64,000 nucleotides of DNA, from NCBI GenBank assembly GCA_013076295.1, contig RQOL01000824.1:744001-808000 (forward strand), written 5' to 3'. Made by a program: the position numbers and the translations under genes. Numbering within the stretch: the first letter of the stretch is position 1; every line of letters begins with the position of its first letter. Shown here piece by piece: positions 35,557-53,500 of this stretch. The notes under the pieces are model-generated. The model ran no database searches. It had not been told where the DNA came from and saw nothing but the letters and a program-made list of their open reading frames with translations. The DNA is from Sanderia malayensis (lineage: Eukaryota; Cnidaria; Scyphozoa; Semaeostomeae; Pelagiidae).

Positions 35557-36425
35557 TGATTATCATTTTTAAAAGGTTACAATAGAACAAAAACCAAAAT
35601 AAAACATCGAAAACAAATGATGAATAGTTTAATCGACAAGTTTTCTTGTTTTTGCTTCAAGAAAGGGTTCTTGCATCTTTCTTAATGGCAAGTTTGCCAC
35701 TGTTTCGCAATTGATGGAGATCCACGCCAGTGGCGGCGCCAGCTCTAAAAAAGTGGGGGGGAATTTTTCCCGGGCGGGCAAAAAATTTTTAAAAATTGTG
35801 TCTTGCTGTTGTAGGGAAACATGACGTGCCGAAGGCACCCACGCAATAGCACCCAGCTGGGGGTCTGGGGACGCTGTAAGCCCCCCAGTGGGTCCAGGGG
35901 GCGAAGCCCCCGGAAGCTCTCGGGATTTTGTCATTTCTGAGGTCTCAAAATGGCTTAGGATCCTATTTTAAGTTTATTTTTCGATTAGCAATTTGAAAAT
36001 GTTTTCAAACTGTCCTTTAAGATCATTTTCGAAAACCTTCCGACAAAATCTTAAATTTTCCGACGAAATGGCTCGGAAGCTCTGGTGGGGGGGCGGTCGC
36101 CCCCCCCCATGCCCCCCTGTATCTACGCCACTGCAGTCCCATTGGCAATGTGCTCAAACATAATATCGGTTGTCTCCATATTTTACTTGTCCCGCGTTTG
36201 CATAGTGTTGACTTCCGCTATCTCTAACTTTATAAAAATTCAAGAGAGGGAAACTTCTTCAACAATTGAAGCTTCAATGTGCTTTTAAATTTCATTTGAT
36301 ATTGTAGCGATTCAGCTGTGCTGATTCCAAATCCGTGCTGAAACATTTTGATTTTCGACCGAAAGTGTCATTTTTAATGACACATGTTTACAAGAATGCT
36401 AAAGAACTTTGTTATTAGTCCACTC

Positions 36426-36612
36426 CAGTGGCGTAGCAAGAGCGGGAAGATTGGGGGGGGGGGCAAACAGGCAAATTTTTTGGCAAATGAAGCCTTGTTT
36501 TTTGTCGTACCCCCTTACAAATTTTATTGCAGATTTGCACTTTTCTCAGAGATCAACATTCTGCGAATTGGAGGGGCGGCTGCCCCCCTTGCCCCTCCTC
36601 GCTACGCTACTG
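36426..36612. mobile_element. Short hAT MITE (187 bp)
   Basis: Inverted termini CAGTGGCGTAGCAAG and CTCGCTACGCTACTG, flanked by the exact 8-bp duplication GTCCACTC (36418-36425 and 36613-36620). No coding capacity. Confidence 0.9.
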
Positions 36613-36862
36613 GTCCACTCTTAGCGTGCTATAATCACTAATTTCTACACAAATCTGGGTTGAGCACCTTATTGTTCTGCGTGCTTTGTTTTATCAACCA
36701 ATAAAATCCCGGTAGTATGTAATATTTGGTGTCCCAAAAAATGCGCGAAGCTTAAACTGTATAATTCATCTAAAATCTATAATTCATCGACATCGGGTTC
36801 AGTATCTAATTTTGAGTTTGAGTTTATCTGAGGGATCATTGAAAATATCTGTTGGTTTCATT

Positions 36863-37891
36863 CAGTGGCGGCGGGGAGCACTATTAATGTTATTAGTCTA
36901 ATAGTAGTTTTTCCCATAACTCTTTCTAATTATTTGCAGGAAAAACAATTTGAAAAAAGGTACCAAACGACAGCGAACAAAATGTCAAACGACAGGTCTT
37001 ATTTATAGAAATGATCCCATTCCCATTGCCTAGGTTTACTTGATCTGGGTTATATGACATGCCATTATTCATTAATCCCATAAAATGAGCCGCTGACATT
37101 CCTTTGCAATTCAATATGACCCATCCGCGTCTTCGGCCACGCTATTAGTCTGGCAATCTCAATAGCATATGAAGGAAAACAATTGAACATTTCGTCATCT
37201 GCCCCATTGTTGGTGACGTTGCAACTATTGTGTCGTAGGATTGTAATACAACTTCACTATTCGTTTTGAGAATCTAATAGCAGCAATTTCAAGTCAGACC
37301 TCACAGTGACAATTCGAGTGAAAAATTGTTCAAAGAAAAGGTCGCTTCAAAATGAATGAAGTGGTCTCCGATGGAGTTAAATGGAATCTTTCAAAAGTGT
37401 TGTTCCTTTTGTCAGAGCAGGGCAAATTTATTGCAAAACTACAGGCATTTTTTTATGTTTTTGAATCACCGGAGCTGAAAGAAGCGGCCTTACTATTAGT
37501 TTGCAGAAATTAATAGTTGGGCTACGGCATTAAGTGGGCTGGAAACCGTTGTAAAAAAAAGGAAATGGCCGCACCGGCACCCATCAGACGCAAAACACCA
37601 GGAGAAAAACCTTTCTTGTAACCACATTTAGTCAATTTTGATTGGGTTTCGGGAGGATAGAACGGGGCCAGGAAATTTTTTATAATTAATAAAGGTAAAC
37701 AATTTTATCATTCAAACATTTTTATTGTGGCAGCTGTTTAATTTGTCGAATGTCGTTGAAATACTTTAACCAACAGTATGAGGGAAAGGCAGTTGATTCT
37801 CCTGGACTAACATTTTCCACCCACGTTGGCTTTTTGCGAGCGGAGCGAGCAAAAACTAATAGTACTTTTATAGAGCTGCGCGCCGCCCCTG
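36863..37891. mobile_element. hAT-type non-autonomous element (1029 bp)
   Basis: Termini CAGTGGCGGCGGGGAGC and GCTGCGCGCCGCCCCTG, flanked by the exact 8-bp duplication GTTTCATT (36855-36862 and 37892-37899). Copies of an ACTATTAGT/ACTAATAGT-type motif occur near both ends and inside. No transposase was recognised. Confidence 0.9.
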
Positions 37892-38164
37892 GTTTCATTC
37901 GTCAGTTTTAAAAACCCCATGTACTGTGAAACCAATGATATATATTCGGCGCTTTATATCATTGTGTGAAACCAACACGTGCGTGGGCCTAGCCTATTTA
38001 TTTGGGTTGGGTCTGTTGTTGAATAATGAACAGCAATGCACAAGAACAGACTAATAAAGTTATCCAAAAAGAAGGGGAATCTTGTTTTCTGTTTTGGCGT
38101 AGTTATTCTAAATTCTTTCAACATAAATCCATAATTTAACATAATTTCAACATCTTCCATTTGA

Positions 38165-39024
38165 CAGGGCCTTTTTTAAGGAATTTCAAGTGGGGGGGCC
38201 AAAACTTGAAGGGGACCTATATTTTCAGAGAAACGGCCGGGTCAGGGGGAGCACATTAAAAAAGTTTGAGGATGTTGACATACTTGGGACCGACTTTTGC
38301 ATGAACATTTCTTTGCATACATTCAAATAATTTTGGCTACCTGAGGCGGCACAATGGTTGCCGCCGAAGGGGGAAATTTTACAAATTTAGGGCCTCAGAT
38401 ATCGCTGAAAAATGTATTTTTTTTATAATGAAATTTTCTCCAAAGATTATTTTTCCCAGTCGGTCCACATTTTTTCCAAGAGCTACCACACAAATCTACT
38501 ATTAGTGGCCAATACCACTTTAAATTAGGCAGCCAGCTGAACTTGAATGTTATTGCTTGAGATTTGTGAAGCTAGACTCGTTTAAAAACAATTTTTAGGG
38601 CAGGATTGATTTTAATATTAATTTGGGACCAGCTTTTTGGACCGACTTGGAAATCATTTGGAGTGTCTCCCCCCCACACCCCCTAATGTGCGCCCCTAGT
38701 ATTTCTACATTCGGTTATAACGGACAGAACGGATCACAGTTTTTCAACATTGAAGAAAGGACAGCAAAAAGCTCGTTTGTGTATTATTGATATAATTAAC
38801 AAGTCAAACTACACTTGTCAATGATATCAATAGGACTGGAAGCAAGTTACATACTTTGTAAGATACCATTGAAAAACACAGTGGAGTTAGCTTTCACACA
38901 CAACGAGTCATTTGAATCATCATGATTGCAAATTGAAATTAAGTTGAAAATATTTAACTGGGGGGCCACCACGAGGGCTGGGGGGGCCAAGGCCCCCCCA
39001 GTCTGTATGTTAAAAAAGGCCCTG
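38165..39024. mobile_element. hAT-type non-autonomous element (860 bp)
   Basis: Termini CAGGGCCTTTTTTA and TAAAAAAGGCCCTG are a perfect 14-bp inverted repeat. The exact 8-bp duplication CCATTTGA flanks it (38157-38164 and 39025-39032). The interior has G-run and C-run tracts and no recognised coding region. Confidence 0.92.
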
Positions 39025-39032
39025 CCATTTGA

Positions 39033-39979
39033 TATAAAGTTTTGGCTTTGTGGAAATTGCAACAACAAACAGCGCTGCCTTCCGCTCCTTGGAGAGCGTC
39101 GGTCTCAAGTCTCTTGGTAAAATTATTTTGCGTCAAATCACATTCCTTATTTTACTCCCATCCCATTGGTGGAATGCTGAGAATATTTCATATATGTTCA
39201 GCCATCTCATCTGAGCTATGGCCCGACTTTGCTTGCAAAAAACAAAGCGCGTTTTAAAGATTTCCTCGGCTCTGCTCCTCCGGAGCACAAATCAAAAGGT
39301 TCTTGGGACAAAATTTATAATTTTTGCCTAGACAGACTTCACTTTTCCCCCCAAAGTTCCCAGAGATTACAATGTTCACGAAAGTTATGAAAAATTCATT
39401 TCAGTTCAATGCAGGTTTCTGTAAAATCCCGCGAGTCACCTGAAGGGTTCTTTCATTAAGTTTTAAATAGCAAATCAAAAATTAAGTGATTGAAATTTAA
39501 AATTTTATCAACAATCAATTCATTGTCCATAAATCTTATTTTGAAGATTTTTCGAAAATTTTTCAGCCAGGGTATATAATTCGTAAATTTTAGGCCAGAG
39601 TTGCGTAGGAAGAACAATGGTCTTTTGTTCAAAACAATATGTTGTATCAAAAAGTCTTGTCAAATACGAGGTTTATATAATGTGTTGCAAGTATTAAATT
39701 GTACGTTATATAGTACAGTTCAATTATTGAGCCAATAAAACTATAATATGATATGCAATTGTCCATAGAAATATTGACTAATAACATGGTTGTTTTCGAA
39801 TAATGTAAATTTCACGACAAGAAGTCTTGCATGTAAACAGTATCAAACAATTATAATAATATTAAATAACTTACTTGTTTCTAGTATCAAATCATTATGT
39901 TTGGAGACAGATTTCGCATCGAAAACACTGGTTATATCCCGTACGCGGAAAATTTTGGGACACAGCAAACTATGGCTAA
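39033..39979. other. No gene recognised
   Basis: AT-rich sequence between the hAT elements and the Harbinger-like pair. No convincing frame or repeat was seen. Confidence 0.45.
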
Positions 39980-40362
39980 GGGCCTGTTCATATGAGCCCG
40001 CTTGCCGGGCCAGCTCACTTAGCGAGACAGATGTAAATTCTGTTCATATGAGAAACTTCCGTCCCGCCTGCCGGGATAGAAACTGTAACATGATATTTGT
40101 CACTTGAGAAGTTGACAATGAAAACAATGGCTGTACATGCGCAGTTGGCACGTTTCTGGCCCGGTAAGCGGGATGGAGTGTTCATATGGGAAAATTTCCA
40201 GCCCGCTTGCCGAGATCTCGGTAGTGCTACAGTGAGATCTCGCCTGGCGGGCCAGCCCGCTTTCTCATATGAACAGAAAACAAATTTTGTATAGGATTTG
40301 AGGAGTAGGTGAGATCTCGCTTAGTGAGCTGGCCCGGTAAGCGGGCTCATATGAACAGGCCC
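39980..40362. mobile_element. Harbinger-like MITE, longer copy
   Basis: Starts GGGCCTGTTCATATGAG and ends CTCATATGAACAGGCCC, flanked by TAA on both sides (39977-39979 and 40363-40365). A 3-bp TAA/TTA duplication with GGGCC termini fits PIF/Harbinger. GTTCATATGAG-type and GGGCCAG modules recur inside. Confidence 0.85.
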
Positions 40363-40365
40363 TAA

Positions 40366-40612
40366 GGGCCTGTTCATATGAGCAAGCGGGCTGGAAATTT
40401 TCCCATATGAACACTCCATCCCGCTTACCGGGCCAGAAACGTGCCAACTGCGCATGTACAGCCATTGTTTTCATTGTCAACTTCTCAAGTGACAAATATC
40501 ATGTTACAGTTTCTATCCCGGCAGGCGGGACGGAAGTTTCTCATATGAACAGAATTTACATCTGTCTCGCTAAGTGAGCTGGCCCGGCAAGCGGGCTCAT
40601 ATGAACAGGCCC
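40366..40612. mobile_element. Harbinger-like MITE, shorter inverted copy
   Basis: The same termini, flanked by TAA (40363-40365 and 40613-40615). Read in reverse complement it repeats about the first 230 bp of the neighbour almost base for base, then lacks about 135 bp before the terminus. The two copies share one TAA. Confidence 0.85.
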
Positions 40613-40615
40613 TAA

Positions 40616-42037
40616 CAGTGGTTTTGCTTTCATTGATGTGAGCTATATGCCACTGATGTTGATTACCATTCATTAATTGAATATTGACATCTCTAAAAAT
40701 ATCTTAGGTTACATGTAACTTCAGATATTTTTACTCTTGTGACAATGTGGAACATAATTGAATGACCGAAATTGGCATTCAATGCAAAATTGCTTATTGA
40801 AAACAACAGTTACAGACTCACGACCCGAGTCCTTAATCTAGCTACCCCATCCACAGAAAGATATTTTGATCACCCTCTTCCGAAAAATTAAAATACGAAG
40901 TTACTTTATGATGACGTCACAAACACTGTAAATTCTCAAATAAGCCCCAGCAGGCTCTGGACCCCTTTTCACTTTTAATACAGATCCAACAAGTTCTCAT
41001 TTGGTGATTAGCTGCTACAGTATGGAGTCATTTAATTTTCTGTCTTTCCAGTGGCATCACATGTCGAGTAGCGGCTTGAATTCTTTTCTTTCATCCTACG
41101 TCATAGTCTATCCTTCCCTTCAAGGCTTTTATTCGAACAAATTTATTCATTTTTTTAACAACATATCCAACAACCACAAGCAACCGGAAAATCAACATAA
41201 CCGAATATGATAAAGACAAAATGTTCACATATTTAATATTGGTTATTCAATATTGTTACATAACACAGCTCTTATATATATAGCAATGTCGAGGAGACAA
41301 TGCCAATCAATAAGCATTTAAAACTATAATTATTAAGTAGTAATAAGAGAGAATGGTGCTAACCATCTTAACCCTTGGTTTTCATTATAATCTTTTGACC
41401 TTATTTATATCATCATAAACCATCAAATAATTCTTAAGAATAGAGGAAGAGACTTTACCTTCGAAACTATGCTACTACGTATTCGTTTCAACGTTTAATC
41501 CATCAATATTTCCATAGCAAACGCGATGCCTTTCTTATCTCGGCCGTCTCTACCTTGGTACTGTCTGATTGAAGAGAATAGCACTGATTCTATCTTATTT
41601 CACATGCGTGAACGAATTAGAGGTTATCATCGCAACTATTACGTCATCAACAAAAACGATTCAAGAGAATTGAACCGATTTTCAGCTAATAATAGGTGCC
41701 TACAAGCAGCGTTGTTTCATGTTGTGATAAAAGGTTCTTACTATAATGGTTCAATTCTGCCTATTTTAAATGAAATCAAAAGTTGAGTCATGTTAACTTA
41801 AAATACAATCAGATTACCTTTTTACAAAGTGGCCAAAAAACAATAGAAATAATAATAGAAGCATGTCTACCATGTTGCAATGTTGCCTATTATTTGTACA
41901 TGATGTAAGTCAAATCACTCGTCTTACCATCATGCATTTGATTGTTTTTAACACTTCAAAAATCAAGGTTGTTTTTATATTTTCACAGATATTCCCGTTT
42001 TTTGTCTCCTCTGTAAAAACCATGCCTACAACTACTA
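40616..42037. other. Intergenic region, including the probable 3' flank of the G-beta gene
   Basis: No gene recognised. The part next to 42037 presumably holds the 3' untranslated region of the minus-strand G-beta gene. I could not place its end. Confidence 0.4.
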
Positions 42038-47744
<5,707 letters not shown>

Positions 47745-49219
47745 ATTTGATCTCTACTAGCATGCAGAATAAAAATGGTCCTAAGTTCGACAACGCCAAA
47801 ACGAATCGCAGGTGCACTTCTTCACTTTCGCTTCAGAACTCTGAAGCTCCGACTTGAAGCTTACGTAAGATTTTTGTAGGCCTGACAAGCAAAAAATGAA
47901 CTGGAAATATTATTCTTCAATTCTCAACGGCGAATAAGTTCATCAGAGATTGCTTATTTCTGGCTTTCCTTTCTCTCTTCCGTCAATATGGCCGCCTTCT
48001 GCTAGGGAGTGGTTTACAAGATTTTGTTGTTGGTACAGGAATGAAGTAGCTCTAAGTTTTCCAACAACCAATCAAAGTCGTACTGTTTTCATTGGCTTTA
48101 ATGCAGAGCCTGCATCTACTTGCATGTCCCGGATGTACGTCTGTGTTTTGTTTTCAGCAAAAGAAAGAAAATATCTCTGATCATTTTCATGTCCGAAGAC
48201 GAGTGGGTTGTTGAGGTGATAGGAAAATAATTGCTTAGGATAGGAAGCTGTAGTAATTCCTGGCATTAATTTTCTAACATTTAGGAACATTTCCATGCAA
48301 CACTATTAGTTAATAATACCACAATAAACTAATGAAAATCAGGAATGATTTCAGAAACATATTTTCTTGGAGGTTGAAGCAACCCCCAAGTTCCCCCCAA
48401 AAATATCTGTTTATTCAATCACCTAACCTGATCTGTATATTTTGGTTTGCAAATAAAGTTCGCAAAGTTTCTATATCAGCTGACAGTCTATTGAAAACTA
48501 GAAATTTACGAGTGTGCTCTTCTTGGTGTGAAATTGCAAAATGCGTGTCGCTTTTGGTATCTTCGGATGTGCCAGAGAGAAAGGATGTGAGAAACCCCAT
48601 CTCCACATGGCATGTGCAAATTATAAATAGCCTCGTATTGAATATTGTGTCATGTGAATATTGTGTAATGGAGACCAACTCCTGGATGTAGAAATCAGGC
48701 AAAGCAAAATACTCTCATACACTACAAAGCAGCAGTACGTTAAAGAGGGAACAAAACGACGAAGAATTTTCTGACAACACAAAAAAAATGCTGCAATGAC
48801 AAGGGGAAAAACGGAAAGAAAAGTGTATTCAACTGTAGTGTATGTATGTATGTCGGGTATGTTTATAGTTAGTTTGTGAGAAAGTTGCAACAAAAAAGAA
48901 AAACATATTTATGGATTTATACAAGCTAAGAACTGGCATCTTTTAGTTGTTGTTGAAGTGCTGCAGACCAAGACATGCCAAAGCACAAAATTGTACGATA
49001 ACAAGAAAAGCTCTATCGATGATTTGCTGAAAACGGTTTCGTAAATTGTAAATATACACCTGTGACATCATCTTCACGGGTAGCTACTAGTGGCATGTTC
49101 TCATGGCAAAGAGGTAATTTGAGATTTTGCTCGTGCTGCAATAACAAGTATAGTGAAATTTTACAACAACGGATTTTATGTGTGCAGCTCAATTTTACAG
49201 AGCACTTCACTGAATTTCA

Positions 49220-49273
49220 TGTTCATGTGCAATTAAAGCAACTTCACTGAGTTACTTTAATTGCACATGAACA
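49220..49273. repeat. Perfect 19-bp inverted repeat (hairpin)
   Basis: TGTTCATGTGCAATTAAAG (49220-49238), a 16-base loop, and its exact reverse complement (49255-49273). Confidence 0.9.
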
Positions 49274-49678
49274 ATAGCAATTCACAAAGCACGTTTCCCA
49301 ATCGGCCACGCCAGCCACCGACTTTTGGAAATGTGCTCCTAAAATAAAGCCAACGTGTCCGCCGTCTTCTCTATGTCCATAGAGAATATCCAACAAGCGC
49401 TGTTTACAATGTTGACTAATTTAAGTGCAAATGGCACCAGAATGCCAAATATGAAAAAAGACCAAAAGCGTGAATAATAATCACCGATGTTTGTTTATGA
49501 AACGGCTAACACGAATACAGGCTCATACGAGGAGACTTCATTTTCATTCCTATATATTTAATATTAAATTATTTTTACACAAAATACCCTGAGCATAAAC
49601 AGATAAGATAAGTTCAAATTAAAGTCTATAATACAGTTGTAATAATGAAAATTTTCAAGAATAGTTAGTGCCTATTTG

Positions 49679-49900
49679 CTACTCTCCCTGGGAGTCGGGT
49701 TTAATCCAGCTCTTCAGATTAGCTTTTAAACATTTTTGAAGTGGGAAAGTTGGCATTGGCAGTTCCCTGATATTGTTTGGGGTGCTATTCCACGCAGTAA
49801 GAGCTGAACAGTGAAAGTTTTTGTTACACAATTTCAAAATATCTTGGAAATTACATATTCTTACAACTTCTTGTTCTATGTTGTCAACAGTGTACAACAA
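49679..49900 (-). pseudogene. Possible LINE C-terminal fragment
   Basis: The minus-strand frame contains NFHCSALTAWNSTPNNIREL followed by PLQKCLKANLKSWI. This resembles the A..WNSLP..IR.....F...LK..L pattern at the C-terminus of LINE reverse transcriptases. It is too short for certainty. Confidence 0.5.
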
Positions 49901-50528
49901 TGCAGAAATTTACCTAATTAATGGCATCATAATATGTGGATCATCTCAATAAAATAAAAAAAAACAATTTGGCATTCCCAGTATTTGTGCGTGCATAACT
50001 TCAAAACAAACACAAAGATAAAATACAGTGAACCTCCGCTTATAAGAAACTGTGAATGTCGTATCAGCTTATTATTGTTCAAATCTGCAATAATAGCCTA
50101 TCGATTGTTCTATTGCTGCCTGGAAAATCCTTTGCCTCCTGATTCTTGAAAATGAGGTTTTTACTGTTGGCCGAAATTCCTCATCAACTTGTCGAGGCAA
50201 CAAAAATATACCAAAAACAGTGTTTTGCAATGTTTTCTCTCACTTTAAAAATGCAAAATATTCAAAAGCATTTGTGCAAAGAGCTCTTAGCGAAATAATT
50301 TGGAATACCTTGCAGGACCATGTAATTTGTCGACTTTAAGGAATGGTGATTTATCTAAAGGTTAAATAATATTAATACTTGCTACGAATAAATGCATACA
50401 AAGTATATCGGATTTAAATTGGAAATACTTCAAGTTCAAAATGTTCCACAGTACTATTTAAAGAGTTCTAACAATGACCTGAGCTCGAACGCAAACAACG
50501 ATAATGAAATTACGCGAAGGAAAATCAA

Positions 50529-53500
50529 TCACTGAACTCTGACATCAATATTTCGATCATCCAGCTCATCACCAGTCTCCGCGTCCGGCATGGCGTGTCC
50601 CTCTGACATTGCGCGCTTTGCAATGTAGGCTTCACGCTTAATGGCCACATCCAAAGACTCGGGTATGTCTGGCACCAAGAAGTCAATTAGCATATGCGTT
50701 GCAAATACAAAATGCTGCAAGAAAATTATGAAAGGTTATATTACACATTTGATAATGCAAAAGCATTAGTTTCAGCTTCACAAAGTTCCGATGCAGTGTT
50801 AGAAATATTGTTTCCAACAAACGTTTGATTGTTTTGGCACATTTTCTTCTCGTATTAACTGGTTCTGTTTTGTCACCAAAATAGATATAATATAAGTTAT
50901 TGAAATGTCTATCTATCGCCGGAAGATAGAGAACAAATAAGGGTGGATGTGGTTTCAGATTTTAATGTTTCCAACCCATCAGGGCAAGAGCACCGGAGAG
51001 AAGAGACGTGGGGGAGGGGGGCAAGCGCCCCTTCCGCCCGTCCTTAAGGGGGCAAGGAAAGCAAAAGTACCTTTTTAGTAAATACAACTGAAAGCAACGA
51101 AAATCAATAATACTAATAACTGCAAATTACTACAAAATAACCAATACGCCATTCGGAATGAGGAGATGTGAAGAAATAGCCAAAACTGTGGCAAAAGAGT
51201 ATGATTAATATTTGTTGCAATATTGTTCACAGAATCTTAGCCGATTTGAAAGGCGTGGTCATAAAAGTTTTCCAGAAGTATCCATACTCCAGGCACCCCT
51301 GTTTTCGGCCCGTTAGCCACACCCTGCCCTACCATCGCTTTTGCGTCCCCGATGTAGGGTATAAACTACAAAGAGCTGTATACACACTTACAGAATATTT
51401 GCAATATAGGAAAGTAGTGTATATTAATCATACTGCCCCAGAATGCATCGGACTATCCACGTCAAAGTCACCCTATTGAGAGTCACCCTGTAATTACAGA
51501 GTGGCGACTTCTAAAAAAACTAGACAGCTAGCACTTGTATATCTATAAAATGTTGGATGTGGGTAGAATTATCAATATATGCATTCTCAAAGTGTGCGAA
51601 TTCAGTTTCACCCTTGAAAATTCCAAGCCAATGTTCCGCAGTCGGCGTTTTTACAGATGTTGACAATAGCGGATAACATGGCCCAGCGACAATGTCGGCA
51701 CGATGCAGACACACAGAGCAAAGTTATCCCAGCAGCTGTGAATCCATTTGGTAAAAGGCTTTGGTTGTATTGAAAACGTCGAAAATCATTACAAACCAGG
51801 ATGAAACGGTAATGTTTAAATGAAAAAGTAAACAAAAAAGACGTTGAATGATTCTGATAAACTGTGACTGGTGGTTGTTGTGTTGTGGTTAAAAATATGG
51901 CCAACTCTCGCTAGCTTTTTATACGGACTAGCAGTTTGCTCGAGATAGGGAGATGTTCAAGACGAATGGTATTATTCAAGATATCGAAAATCAAAGCATT
52001 GGCAAGTATGTACACACCTCAAAAAGAATGACAAAGCCAAGTTTCAATGCGAGCAAGTGCCAGTAAAAGATTGTCAAACTTCCATCCGTATCACGGAAAT
52101 CACGATACCTGAAAGAAAATACAAAAATGAATTAGACAGCCACGGTGAGTAATTTTCATCATTGATACACCGTATCGATTTATGGCATAGCATTTCTGAC
52201 CGCTTAATAACAATCTGCTAGACAAGAAACAAGAGTGGATTTAACTTCATAGCAGACGAGCTAAAAAATAATGCAATTTCAGGTCAGGAAACAAATTTCT
52301 TGTTCCCAAATGGAGTTACACGTTTTTTTATTAGAAAATATTTTTTCAGCCCAGCTTTCTTAGCTATTTCCGAATTTCAGTACTAAAACTTTCTCAAAAC
52401 TTTTTTACGAGCCCAGCCCTACTCTCTTATAAAAAAAGTGTACAATAAGTAACTAGCTAGAAAATGAAATACCCAAACCAGCATGCATACCTGCAAGGTT
52501 GCTTTGTAACATTGGCAGGAGCCCATGCAAGACTGTAGTTAAGATAGCCAGTCAGTGAGCCATCTTTTGAAATACTGTAGCGATAGAGCAATTTTGGGAG
52601 AAACTTTGATGTGAATGCTATCAGAAATGCCTGTAGAAAAAACAACATCTATTAATAAAATTAAATGATGAGGTCGTAAGAAATATATGCTCGTATAATT
52701 AAACAGAGTCAACCAACGCCTTCTCAGCAATATAAAATGCTTCATTTAATTTTAGGCTTAGCAGGAATGCCTCTCTCGACCATTCACATCACACATGCAC
52801 CTAGAATGACCAGATGCGAATAACACATCTCATTAAAACAAAGAATATTACAAATAAGTTAGTTACAGTTACCGATGTGACGGGCTTTTAGGAGAGCAAG
52901 ATACACTGAGTTCAGTTGACATTTTAAACCTTTGATATTGAGCATAAACTTGTTGGATTGCAGAATTGCTTTTAAAGCTATTGCTCAATTCATATGATTT
53001 CAAGCCTTCTGCTTGGTTTTATTGTTTGGGTGAGGCTAAAATGTGTGTGGAGTGCAGTTGCTAAAATGGGTGTACATAGTTAAAATGGGTGTGGTTATAC
53101 AATTGAGCACCGGTCAGCTTAAATCCTGGATCCGCCCCTGTTCATTATACCGGAAAATTCGGTAGATGGAAGCTCGTTAATTGCAAAATCTACTGTATTG
53201 GCATTTTGGTGTAGAATTATCTTTACAAGGGAGTTGGAAAACTCCATTGGAAAACTCACATTGCTGATGACGGCAATCTTTGCAACAGCTTCTAGGATAT
53301 TGAACCATACTCCTAAATCCTGAGCTCTGTCTGCTATGGGTCGTCTTGTCTCACAAACAAGCTTATTGCTGTCAATGCGAATTTCAAAAACGTTGTTGGC
53401 CAGAGCAAAAAACGGAGCCAGAGGGAATGCGGCCACAAAAATCGTAATGAAACCAAACTGGATAACTAAAAGAGAACACAAAAGCGCTTAAATAGCTTTC

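Larger units (their letters stand above)
30763..36133. mobile_element. hAT-type non-autonomous element, interrupted by copia
   Basis: The left end CAGTGGCGTAGATAG (30763) and right end ATCTACGCCACTG (36133) are inverted termini typical of hAT elements. Both flanks carry the same 8 bp, CAGTCCCA (30755-30762 and 36134-36141), the hAT target-duplication length. Removing the copia and one TGATT leaves about 779 bp with no transposase. A second left-type terminus, CAGTGGCGGCGCCAG, occurs inside at 35728. Confidence 0.85.
47760..50520. other. Intergenic region between G-beta and anoctamin
   Basis: Upstream flank of the G-beta gene followed by sequence without genes. It contains the perfect hairpin at 49220-49273 and a possible LINE C-terminal fragment at 49679-49900. 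Confidence 0.5.

Noticed and set aside
40097..40495. Matching open frames on both strands that translate alike
   Set aside because: They arise because the two MITEs are inverted copies of each other, not from a protein gene.
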